In this document: positions 1-5,834 of the stretch, piece by piece | Layout: each line of letters begins with the position of its first letter | How positions within the stretch are numbered: position 1 is the stretch's first letter | Source of the DNA: an uncultured Nitrospina sp. | GTDB lineage: Bacteria > Nitrospinota > Nitrospinia > Nitrospinales > VA-1 | Reading direction: 5' to 3' | Length of the DNA stretch: 6,016 bases | NCBI GenBank assembly: GCA_913044145.1 | Contig: CAJWOD010000092.1 | Span: forward strand, 1-6,016 | Notes under the pieces: model-generated | Seen by the model: only the letters and a program-made list of their open reading frames with translations | What the model was told of the DNA's origin: nothing | Database searches by the model: none | Translations under genes and position numbers: made by a program

Positions 1-980
1 TTAAAAAAATCCTGCCTACAAGGTGAGCAAGAATAGTTCTTGGTCAAAATTTCATAATACTTGGCATCCATATAAGGGCCTGTAGTTTTCGAGTTGCCAG
101 GGCCAAATATTCCTACAATGGGTGTGCCTACCATCGCAGCAAGATGCATCATTCCACTATCATTTCCAATAAAAATTCGGCTTTTTTTCAGAACTCCCGC
201 TAACACCCTTAAATTCATTGAAGGTGTTACTTTGACTTTGTCTGGAGGACAAGAACCCTTAATCCTATTCAGAATATTTTCTTCAGATTTTGTTCCAATT
301 AAAACCAGTTTTTTCTTTTCTGATTTAAGTATTTTTTGGCATAAAACACCAAAACGTTCTACATGCCAGCTTCTTTCTATCTTCGATGTTCCTGGGTGAA
401 GGGTAATAAATTCTTCATCTTCTTCCAATCCCATATTCAACAGTGCTTGCCGAACCGATATATCGCCTTCCTGTTTGATAACAGGGCTAAAGACAGCATC
501 TGGAGGCTTTATTTTTAATGGGGAAAAAATTTGAAAATAATATTCAACTCGGTATTGGCTTTTTTTAAGATGGGCGGTGGTAACTATCGGGTGTGTCAGA
601 AAAATAGATCTTCCATCAGTATTATATCCCAGTCTGTATTTTGCTGCTGTTAAGCTTAATAAAAATGCAGATCTAAATGAATTCGGAAAAACAATACCCA
701 TATCATACCGATATTTTTTCAGTCTACGCGCAAACTTTACATGCTTCCATAATCCAGAGTCTGAACCGGATGGCAGGGAAAGCACTGTGTTGATTGCGGG
801 ATGACCTAGAAGCAGTTCATCGGAGGGAGGTTTGACTATGGCAGTTATACGCGCCTTCGGGTAAGCTCGGCGTAGAGATTGTAAAGATGGAATAGTCAAT
901 ATCACATCGCCAATCCAATTTGGCATCCACAAAATAATGCTATGAATATCCTGATCTTTTAAGGGTCGGGACCCATTCAT
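1..980 (-). CDS. waaF: Glycosyltransferase family 9, LPS heptosyltransferase II-like (3'-truncated by window edge)
   Basis: The minus strand is open from an ATG at 980 to the window edge: 326 complete codons and no stop, so the C-terminus is missing. The family (GT9) transfers heptose from ADP-heptose onto the LPS inner core at the cytoplasmic face of the inner membrane. Visible signatures are an N-terminal NWIGDVILTIPSL segment (residues 21-33, with D25 at the expected catalytic Asp position), FPNSFRSAF (98-106), HPGTSKIERSW (195-205) and the nucleotide-sugar-binding segment GNDSGMMHLAA (272-282), followed by GTPIVGIFGP. NYSCSPCRQDFF (315-326), at the truncated end, is the cysteine-containing stretch seen in HepII-type proteins. 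Known WaaF proteins are about 350 residues, so only a few dozen residues are probably lost. An in-frame TAA at 1005-1007 rules out a longer N-terminus, and the next Met (19) would delete the first beta strand. AAGG at 989-992 is an 8-nt-spaced Shine-Dalgarno. The exact acceptor is uncertain: R203 appears to sit where E. coli WaaF has a Lys, so another GT9 specificity is possible. Confidence 0.85.
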   Translation of the reverse strand, partial: MNGSRPLKDQDIHSIILWMPNWIGDVILTIPSLQSLRRAYPKARITAIVKPPSDELLLGHPAINTVLSLPSGSDSGLWKHVKFARRLKKYRYDMGIVFPNSFRSAFLLSLTAAKYRLGYNTDGRSIFLTHPIVTTAHLKKSQYRVEYYFQIFSPLKIKPPDAVFSPVIKQEGDISVRQALLNMGLEEDEEFITLHPGTSKIERSWHVERFGVLCQKILKSEKKKLVLIGTKSEENILNRIKGSCPPDKVKVTPSMNLRVLAGVLKKSRIFIGNDSGMMHLAAMVGTPIVGIFGPGNSKTTGPYMDAKYYEILTKNYSCSPCRQDFF

Positions 981-1021
981 TGGTTTAACCTTAACCAGTT
1001 CTCTTTAATGAGGCGTATAAC

Positions 1022-1043
1022 CAAATATATTTGATTTATAAAT
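1022..1043. repeat. Two abutting perfect palindromes (12 bp and 10 bp)
   Basis: CAAATATATTTG (1022-1033) and ATTTATAAAT (1034-1043) are each perfectly self-complementary and lie back to back. The second contains the -10-like TATAAA, and the first would overlap the predicted transcription start. Such symmetry could be an operator. Base composition here is almost entirely A and T, which makes chance palindromes common, and no regulator gene is nearby to support a role. Confidence 0.45.
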
Positions 1044-1063
1044 AAAATAAGTGGGTATTGATA
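1035..1063 (-). promoter_or_regulatory. Weak candidate sigma70-type promoter for the glycosyltransferase gene
   Basis: TATAAA at 1040-1035 (minus strand) matches five of six bases of the -10 consensus. The hexamer 17 nt upstream, TATCAA at 1063-1058, is a poor -35. The predicted start would lie near 1028, leaving a leader of about 48 nt before the ATG at 980. The region is AT-rich, so a -10 match by chance is likely. Confidence 0.2.
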
Positions 1064-1065
1064 CC
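1054..1065. repeat. Short inverted repeat, 5-bp arms
   Basis: GGTAT (1054-1058) and ATACC (1061-1065) pair around a TG centre. It lies between the murA stop and the -10-like box. The stem is too short and too AT-rich for a terminator; its role, if any, is unknown. Confidence 0.3.
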
Positions 1066-1089
1066 AGCGTGATCTAATCGCAAAAAAAT

Positions 1090-2343
1090 TTATTTTATTC
1101 GGCGTATCTGTGCGCCCAGTTTTGACAACTTTTTTTCAATACCCACATACCCACGATCGATATGATAAACTCGCGAAATTATGGATGAGCCTTTCGCTGC
1201 CAAGGCCGCTAAAACTAAAGAAGCGCTTGCACGCAAATCAGTAGCCATCAAGGGGGCTCCCGAAAGACTCTTCACACCATTTATGATTGCTGTATGACCG
1301 TCCAAAGAAATATCAGCTCCCATTCTTTTTAATTCCGAAACATGCATGAACCGGTTTTCAAAAACAGTCTCCACGATAATACTCTGTCCTTGAGCTAAAG
1401 TCATCAAAGCCATAAACTGCGCCTGGATATCGGTAGGAAAACCAGGATAAGGATGTGTTTTTGCATTAACACAACTGATAGGGCCTTTACTTTTTACTCT
1501 GATCTTGTTCTTACTGATTTCAACTCCAACTTGAGCCTCTTGAAGTTTTAAGGAAATGGGTTCCACATGCTTCGGTATACAATTTTCAATCGTTACATCT
1601 CCTTGTGTGATTGCTGCTGCAATCATAAATGTGCCCGTTTCAATGCGATCAGGAAAAATCGTACATTCGATAGGTTTCAGCGAAGTCGTTCCTTCGATAG
1701 CAATTATATCTGTTCCATGACCTGAGATTTTTGCTCCCGCCAGATTCAATATATCAGCAAGAAAAACCACTTCTGGTTCTTTTGCTGCGTTTTCTAGAAT
1801 TGTTTCTCCTTCTGCTAAAACCGCTGCCATTAACAAATTTGCAGTGCCTGTCACCGATACCGTATCAAAGTAAAATTTTATCCCCTTAAGATAATCGGCC
1901 TTGCCTTGAACATAACCATGCTCCAATGTGATTTTTGCCCCCATCGCTTCCAACCCTTTAATATGTAAATCGATGGGTCGCTCTCCAATAGCGCAACCCC
2001 CAGGCAATGAGACTCGTGCTTCTCCTAACCTTGCCAATAAAGGACCAAGCACCAGACAAGAGGCTCGCATAGTAGAAACCAGGTCATACGGCGCTTCTGG
2101 GTTATCTGCTCTAGAGGTATCCAAAATAATTTTTTCGTTGTGGTAACTTTCTACTTCTACGCCCAAATCTTCCAATAGTTTTATCATCGTAGCCACATCG
2201 CGGACTTTTGGAACCCCTTGAATAATATTTCGCCCTCGAGTTAATAAAGTGGCAGCAAGAACAGGTAATACCGCATTCTTAGCACCACTTATTCTCACCG
2301 CCCCCTTCAACTGCTTGCCACCTTCAACAATTATCTTATCCAT
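1090..2343 (-). CDS. murA: UDP-N-acetylglucosamine 1-carboxyvinyltransferase
   Basis: This cytoplasmic enzyme transfers the enolpyruvyl group of phosphoenolpyruvate to UDP-GlcNAc, the first committed step of peptidoglycan precursor synthesis. The protein has 417 residues, the normal family length, and spans the whole two-domain inside-out alpha/beta-barrel fold. Landmarks are GAKNAVLP with K22 and N23, the PEP/fosfomycin-binding loop LPGGCAIGERPID (113-125) carrying the reactive C117, the GFPTDIQAQ segment with D305 as the catalytic Asp, and HIDRGY with R397. Because the loop has Cys rather than Asp, the enzyme would be expected to be fosfomycin-sensitive by family knowledge. The start is the ATG at 2343-2341: the next residues (MDKIIVEGG) match the family N-terminus, and AAGGGA at 2356-2351 gives a good ribosome site 7 nt upstream. 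The first 8 nt overlap the end of prmC in a different frame, which suggests translational coupling. It is the last gene of the tight cluster, with no intrinsic terminator visible after it. Confidence 0.97.
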   Translation of the reverse strand: MDKIIVEGGKQLKGAVRISGAKNAVLPVLAATLLTRGRNIIQGVPKVRDVATMIKLLEDLGVEVESYHNEKIILDTSRADNPEAPYDLVSTMRASCLVLGPLLARLGEARVSLPGGCAIGERPIDLHIKGLEAMGAKITLEHGYVQGKADYLKGIKFYFDTVSVTGTANLLMAAVLAEGETILENAAKEPEVVFLADILNLAGAKISGHGTDIIAIEGTTSLKPIECTIFPDRIETGTFMIAAAITQGDVTIENCIPKHVEPISLKLQEAQVGVEISKNKIRVKSKGPISCVNAKTHPYPGFPTDIQAQFMALMTLAQGQSIIVETVFENRFMHVSELKRMGADISLDGHTAIINGVKSLSGAPLMATDLRASASLVLAALAAKGSSIISRVYHIDRGYVGIEKKLSKLGAQIRRIK

Positions 2344-3199
2344 TAGGGCTTCCCTTTTGCGCTTTAATCACGCGGTCATAACCCGAATAATCCTGAACCA
2401 CTTCCACATTTTTGTAACATGATAAATTATCTAATAAAGTTATCACCTGACTTGCTTGAGAATGATGGATTTCTAAAATTAAATACCCATTATCCTCAAG
2501 TCGATCTCTAGCCATAGGAATAATATCTCGGTAAAAATCCAAGCCCTTAAGCCCTCCGTCCAACGCTTTTATTGGCTCATAATTATGAACCTCGGGCATT
2601 AGTTTATGGATATCTGTCGATGGTATATAGGGTGGATTCGATACAATCATAGAGTAAATTCCCGACCAATCTTCTTTTCTCATATCTGCACAAATAAATT
2701 TGATCCTATCCGCCACACCATGACGCACTGCATTTTCTTTAGCAATACTTAAAGTTTTAGGGTCAATTTCTAAGCCTGAAAATTGACAGTCAGAAACTTC
2801 TTTAGCCATTACAACAGGGATAATTCCCGAACCCGTTCCTAAATCTAGAATTTTAGAAGTCCCCGGTGATATGCAATTCAAAGCTGTTTCGATCAGTATT
2901 TCTGTTTCAGGTCTAGGTGTTAGAACATTTTTATCTACGATAAAATCGAGTGACCAAAACTCCTGATGCCCAATAATTTGAGAAACAGGCTCTCGCATCT
3001 GTCGGCGTTTAATATTTATTTTTCCAAGTTTTTTTTCGGATTCATTTAGAACCCTTTTAGAGTGAATTCGAAGATCGACCCGTGAAAGTTTTAAAGTGTG
3101 ACTAAGGATAATTTCTGAGTCTAATCGAGGCGAAAAAATACCTGCTTGGGCTAATTGGTCTTGGGACCAATTTAGAAATGAGTTTATATTTGTATCCAT
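2336..3199 (-). CDS. prmC: Peptide chain release factor N5-glutamine methyltransferase
   Basis: PrmC (HemK) uses S-adenosylmethionine to methylate the glutamine of the GGQ motif in RF1 and RF2, raising peptide-release activity. The protein has 287 residues, normal for the family. An N-terminal helical substrate-recognition domain (about 1-85, with the typical SPRLDSEIILSH segment at 23-34) leads into LTPRPETE (93-100). A Rossmann-type methyltransferase domain follows, with LDLGTGSGIIP (118-128) binding SAM and the catalytic SNPPYIPS (187-194). The late EPIKALDGGLKGLDFYRDII stretch (208-227) is also family-typical. A small deviation is EIHHSQ (243-248) where many relatives have EIG followed by variable residues and Q. 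It starts 6 nt after the prfA stop, in the same reading frame, and its substrate RF1 is the immediately upstream gene, which strongly supports the call. The start is unusual because AGAAGG abuts the ATG directly. The in-frame prfA stop prevents a longer N-terminus. Confidence 0.96.
   Translation of the reverse strand: MDTNINSFLNWSQDQLAQAGIFSPRLDSEIILSHTLKLSRVDLRIHSKRVLNESEKKLGKINIKRRQMREPVSQIIGHQEFWSLDFIVDKNVLTPRPETEILIETALNCISPGTSKILDLGTGSGIIPVVMAKEVSDCQFSGLEIDPKTLSIAKENAVRHGVADRIKFICADMRKEDWSGIYSMIVSNPPYIPSTDIHKLMPEVHNYEPIKALDGGLKGLDFYRDIIPMARDRLEDNGYLILEIHHSQASQVITLLDNLSCYKNVEVVQDYSGYDRVIKAQKGSPNG
2351..2356 (-). promoter_or_regulatory. Shine-Dalgarno of murA inside the end of prmC
   Basis: AAGGGA on the minus strand lies 7 nt before the murA ATG and within the last prmC codons. 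It fixes the murA start at 2343 despite the 8-nt gene overlap and indicates direct or coupled initiation. Confidence 0.7.
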
Positions 3200-3205
3200 C
3201 CTTCT
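3197..3205 (-). promoter_or_regulatory. prmC start with purine-rich site abutting the ATG (zero spacing)
   Basis: The whole spacer between the prfA TAA and the prmC ATG is AGAAGG (3205-3200), which would be the Shine-Dalgarno but has no spacing to the ATG at 3199-3197. No better start exists: upstream lies the in-frame stop, and the first residues needed by the family fold begin within about seven codons. Initiation may depend on ribosomes that have just terminated on prfA. Confidence 0.55.
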
Positions 3206-4273
3206 TTAGATGTTGCCCTTAAGCGCTTCGGATTGGAAATAGAGAGTCAAAGCATCGATGACTTCGTCAAGAGCCCCTTCCATAATGGCAGTTAACTTGT
3301 GCAAGGTTAGTCCAATACGATGGTCCGTGACCCTTTCTTGAGGGAAGTTATATGTTCGTATACGTTCACTTCGGTCCCCCGAACCGACTTGTTGTTTTCT
3401 TTCACTTGCCTGCTCATCATGCATTTTTTTCTGTTCTTCATCATACAGGCGAGCCCTTAAAACTTTCATAGCCTTTTCACGGTTTTTATGTTGTGATTTT
3501 TCATCCTGGCATGTGACAATCATTCCCGTTGGCACATAGGTCAATCGCACGGCCGAATCAGTAGTATTGACACTTTGCCCGCCGGGACCAGATGCGCGGT
3601 ACACATCAATTTTTATATCCGCGGGATTGATCTTAATATCAACGTCTTCCACTTCAGGAAGAATTGCTACAGTGACCGCAGAAGTATGAATGCGTCCTTG
3701 ACTTTCTGTGTCGGGAACTCTTTGTACGCGATGGGTTCCACCTTCAAATTTCAACCTACTGTATACGCCTTTTCCAGAAATATTAAAAATTACTTCTTTA
3801 AAACCACCCTTTCCCGTCAAATTTGAACTTAATATTTCTACCTGCCACTTTTTTTCTTCTGCATAACGAGAATACATTCGGAATAGGTCGTTTGAAAAAA
3901 GGGCAGCCTCCTCTCCTCCCGTTCCAGCACGAATTTCAACGATTACATTGCGTTCATCACGTGGATCTTTAGGCAAAAGAAGAATTTTTAAATCTTCCTC
4001 GGCTTTTTGTTTTTGTGTTTCTAACTGAATTAGATCCTGTTCTGCGATCTCAAGCAATTCCGAATCCTTTTCTTCTTCCAGAAATTTTTTATTCTCCTCC
4101 AATTGCTTGACATACTTTTGTAAATCCTGAAACCTGTTTACAATTGGCGTCAAATCGGATTGTTCTTTAGCATATTTCTGGAACTCGGATTGTTGAGCAA
4201 TGATTTTTGGATCACTGAGCAAATCATTTAAATCGTTATAACGCTTTTCAACCATTTTCAACTTATCGAACAT
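3206..4273 (-). CDS. prfA: Peptide chain release factor 1 (RF1)
   Basis: RF1 reads UAA and UAG in the ribosomal A site and triggers hydrolysis of peptidyl-tRNA. The protein has 355 residues, close to the usual 355-360. The N-terminal helical domain (about 1-105) is charged and coiled-coil-like (55-97). VEIRAGTGGEEAALF (112-126) begins the core. The codon-recognition tripeptide is PDT (187-189) in RVPDTESQGRIHTSA. It fits the PxT pattern of RF1, not the SPF of RF2, although PAT is the E. coli form. The peptidyl-transferase-centre loop is SGPGGQSVNTTDSAVR (228-243), and Q233 is the residue PrmC methylates. No programmed frameshift is present, unlike many RF2 genes. The start is the ATG at 4273, with AAAGG at 4286-4282 spaced 8 nt, and no alternative in-frame ATG, GTG or TTG occurs back to the rpmE stop. 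It lies between rpmE (63 bp) and prmC (6 bp), in the same frame as both. Confidence 0.97.
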   Translation of the reverse strand: MFDKLKMVEKRYNDLNDLLSDPKIIAQQSEFQKYAKEQSDLTPIVNRFQDLQKYVKQLEENKKFLEEEKDSELLEIAEQDLIQLETQKQKAEEDLKILLLPKDPRDERNVIVEIRAGTGGEEAALFSNDLFRMYSRYAEEKKWQVEILSSNLTGKGGFKEVIFNISGKGVYSRLKFEGGTHRVQRVPDTESQGRIHTSAVTVAILPEVEDVDIKINPADIKIDVYRASGPGGQSVNTTDSAVRLTYVPTGMIVTCQDEKSQHKNREKAMKVLRARLYDEEQKKMHDEQASERKQQVGSGDRSERIRTYNFPQERVTDHRIGLTLHKLTAIMEGALDEVIDALTLYFQSEALKGNI

Positions 4274-4281
4274 GGGAGGTA

Positions 4282-4286
4282 CCTTT
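4282..4286 (-). promoter_or_regulatory. Shine-Dalgarno of prfA
   Basis: AAAGG on the minus strand sits 8 nt upstream of the prfA ATG. It indicates that prfA has its own initiation site even though the frame upstream is open back to the rpmE stop. Confidence 0.6.
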
Positions 4287-4304
4287 AGAGTTTTTGTTTC
4301 AAGC

Positions 4305-4336
4305 AGGAAAAATCGGGGAAAGAAAAGAAGGGAAAG
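4305..4336 (-). other. Polypyrimidine tract in the rpmE-prfA spacer
   Basis: On the transcribed strand the 22 nt directly after the rpmE stop (4336-4315) are all C or T. After a GA dinucleotide, eight more pyrimidines follow (4312-4305), so 30 of 32 nt are pyrimidine with a single G. C-containing, G-poor RNA rich in YC dinucleotides is the kind of sequence Rho's primary site binds. Regulation here by Rho is an inference from composition only. Confidence 0.5.
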
Positions 4337-4564
4337 CTACTGGGGAATTGTTGAATCCTGAGGTTTTACTTTGGAGTACTTACGTTGAAACTTCTCAATA
4401 CGACCTGCTGTATCTAAAAGTTTTTGTTTACCTGTGAAGAAAGGATGGCATTTCGAGCAAATTTCCAAATGCAAATCTTTCATGGTAGTCCGTGTCTCCA
4501 CTTCAGCCCCACAAGCGCAGCGAACATTTGTTTCAAAATATTCTGGATGAATACCCTGTTTCAT
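4337..4564 (-). CDS. rpmE: 50S ribosomal protein L31, zinc-binding type
   Basis: L31 is a small protein of the large ribosomal subunit at the central protuberance, contributing to a bridge with the 30S head. The 75-residue protein begins MKQGIHPEY, the standard L31 start, and contains LHLEICSKCHPFFTGKQKLL (31-50) followed by DTAGRIEKF, which is diagnostic. Four cysteines (C16, C18, C36, C39) form the zinc-binding set, so this is the C+ (zinc-containing) form rather than the cysteine-free paralogue induced under zinc limitation. A short polar tail (about 64-75, ending STIPQ) extends beyond the conserved core. The start is 10 nt after the rho stop. The spacer TGGTAAAACA offers only a weak Shine-Dalgarno, so coupling to rho translation is likely. 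The gene ends in UAG, and its frame stays open from that stop straight into prfA. Confidence 0.96.
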   Translation of the reverse strand: MKQGIHPEYFETNVRCACGAEVETRTTMKDLHLEICSKCHPFFTGKQKLLDTAGRIEKFQRKYSKVKPQDSTIPQ

Positions 4565-4574
4565 TGTTTTACCA

Positions 4575-5834
4575 TCACGAGTTCATAGTCGCCAAAAATT
4601 CGGCGTTTGTTTTTGATTCTTTAATCTTTTGTAGTAGAAGGTCCATCGTATCATGGATACCCATAGGGAGCAAAACTTTTCTTAAAAGCCACACGCGCTG
4701 AAGATCTGCTTCGGGCAAAAGAAGTTCCTCTTTGCGAGTACCAGATCGGTTAATATCAATAGATGGAAAGGTTCTCTTATCAGCCAGTTTGCGGTCGAGT
4801 ACGATTTCCATATTACCCGTACCCTTAAATTCTTCGAAAATAACGTCATCCATGCGACTTCCTGTATCAACCAAAGCAGTAGCTATGATGGTAAGACTTC
4901 CGCCTTCTTCCAAATTTCTAGCAGCGCCGAAGAATCTTTTTGGGCGTTGTAGGGCATTTGAGTCAACACCGCCTGACAACACTTTTCCGCTGGGCGGAAC
5001 AATAGCATTGTACGCCCGAGCTAGACGGGTGATGCTATCGAGCAAGACAACAACATCTCGCTTATGTTCCACCAACCTCTTCGCCTTTTCAATGACCATC
5101 TCTGCCACCTGCACATGTCGCTGGGCCGGTTCATCAAAGGTTGAGCTTATGACTTCTCCACGGACTGAGCGTTCCATATCTGTTACCTCTTCAGGTCTTT
5201 CGTCAATCAAAAGCACGATCAAGGCAATTTCCGGAAAATTAGTACTGATGCTATTTGCCATCGATTGCAATAGCATGGTTTTCCCGGTGCGAGGCGGGGC
5301 TACGATTAGCCCACGTTGTCCCTTGCCAATAGGGGTCATCAAGTCCATGACGCGAGCGCTGTAATCTTTCCCACCCGGAGTTTCCAAACGAATCCGTTCC
5401 TCAGGGTAGAGAGGGGTCAGATTGTCAAATAATATTTTATCCTTAGTTTTGTCCGGATTCTCAAAGTTGATTGCCTCCACCTTTAACAAGGCAAAATAGC
5501 GTTCGCTGTCTTTGGGAGGTCGAATCTGACCGGAAATGGTATCACCCGTGCGCATATCAAATTTTCGGATTTGCGAAGGAGAAACATATATGTCATCTGG
5601 ACCCGGCAAATAGTTATAGGTAGGAGCTCTTAGGAAACCGAATCCATCAGGGAGAATTTCCAATACCCCCTGACCAAACATCAAACCATCTTTTTCGGTC
5701 TTAGCCTCCAGTATTCTAAAAATTAGGTCTTGCTTTCTAAGACCGCTATGGCCCTGAATTTTTAAATCTTTGGCAATATTTGTGAGCTCAGATATAGTCT
5801 TAGACTTAAGTTCTTCTATGTTCATTTGAGTCAT
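4575..5834 (-). CDS. rho: Transcription termination factor Rho
   Basis: Rho is a hexameric RNA-dependent ATPase/helicase that loads on untranslated C-rich RNA and releases RNA polymerase. The protein has 419 residues, the same compact length as E. coli Rho, without the long N-terminal insertions of some lineages. Domains in order are a helical Rho_N domain (about 5-45), an OB-fold RNA-binding cold-shock-like domain (about 50-125, with DGFGFLR at 63-69 and DDIYVS at 80-85), and a RecA-type ATPase. The ATPase has Walker A APPRTGKT (179-186), VVVLLDSITRLARAYN (261-276) as Walker B, the Q-loop SGKVLSGGVDSNALQ (282-296), the R-loop region DTGSRMDDVIFEEFKGTGN (323-341) and the arginine finger in NRSGTRKEELL (R367). 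The ATG at 5834 is chosen because AAGAAG (5849-5844) lies 9 nt upstream; the ATG three codons later has no ribosome site. It is the first gene of the cluster and ends in UGA, 10 nt before rpmE. Confidence 0.98.
   Translation of the reverse strand: MTQMNIEELKSKTISELTNIAKDLKIQGHSGLRKQDLIFRILEAKTEKDGLMFGQGVLEILPDGFGFLRAPTYNYLPGPDDIYVSPSQIRKFDMRTGDTISGQIRPPKDSERYFALLKVEAINFENPDKTKDKILFDNLTPLYPEERIRLETPGGKDYSARVMDLMTPIGKGQRGLIVAPPRTGKTMLLQSMANSISTNFPEIALIVLLIDERPEEVTDMERSVRGEVISSTFDEPAQRHVQVAEMVIEKAKRLVEHKRDVVVLLDSITRLARAYNAIVPPSGKVLSGGVDSNALQRPKRFFGAARNLEEGGSLTIIATALVDTGSRMDDVIFEEFKGTGNMEIVLDRKLADKRTFPSIDINRSGTRKEELLLPEADLQRVWLLRKVLLPMGIHDTMDLLLQKIKESKTNAEFLATMNS

Larger units (their letters stand above)
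981..1089 (-). other. Intergenic region between murA and the glycosyltransferase gene
   Basis: This 109-bp AT-rich gap separates the murA stop from the glycosyltransferase start, and is much longer than the gaps inside the upstream gene cluster. On the transcribed strand it opens with a run of seven T (1082-1088) just after the murA stop, but no GC-rich hairpin precedes the run, so I do not call an intrinsic terminator. It contains two abutting perfect palindromes, a short inverted repeat and a -10-like TATAAA. A separate promoter for the glycosyltransferase is plausible, but read-through from murA is not excluded. Confidence 0.6.

Noticed and set aside
94..804. Plus-strand open frames at 94-399 and 577-804
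   Set aside because: Both are antisense to the glycosyltransferase, whose conserved motifs span the whole minus-strand frame. Their translations look like no protein family.
1082..1116. Intrinsic terminator after murA (GGCG/CGCC arms plus a T7 run)
   Set aside because: The stem is only 4 bp with an 8-nt loop, lies inside the murA coding end, and is separated from the T run by about a dozen A/T-rich bases. It lacks the hairpin-then-U-tract geometry.
3206..4273. Release factor gene might be RF2 (prfB)
   Set aside because: There is no SPF recognition tripeptide and no internal frameshift site. The RVPDTESQGR context with a PxT motif, the length and the adjacent prmC all fit RF1.
4732..5364. 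210-codon open frame on the plus strand
   Set aside because: It lies wholly antisense to rho, which has every expected Rho motif in its own frame. The plus-strand translation shows no recognisable domain and is a shadow of rho codon usage.
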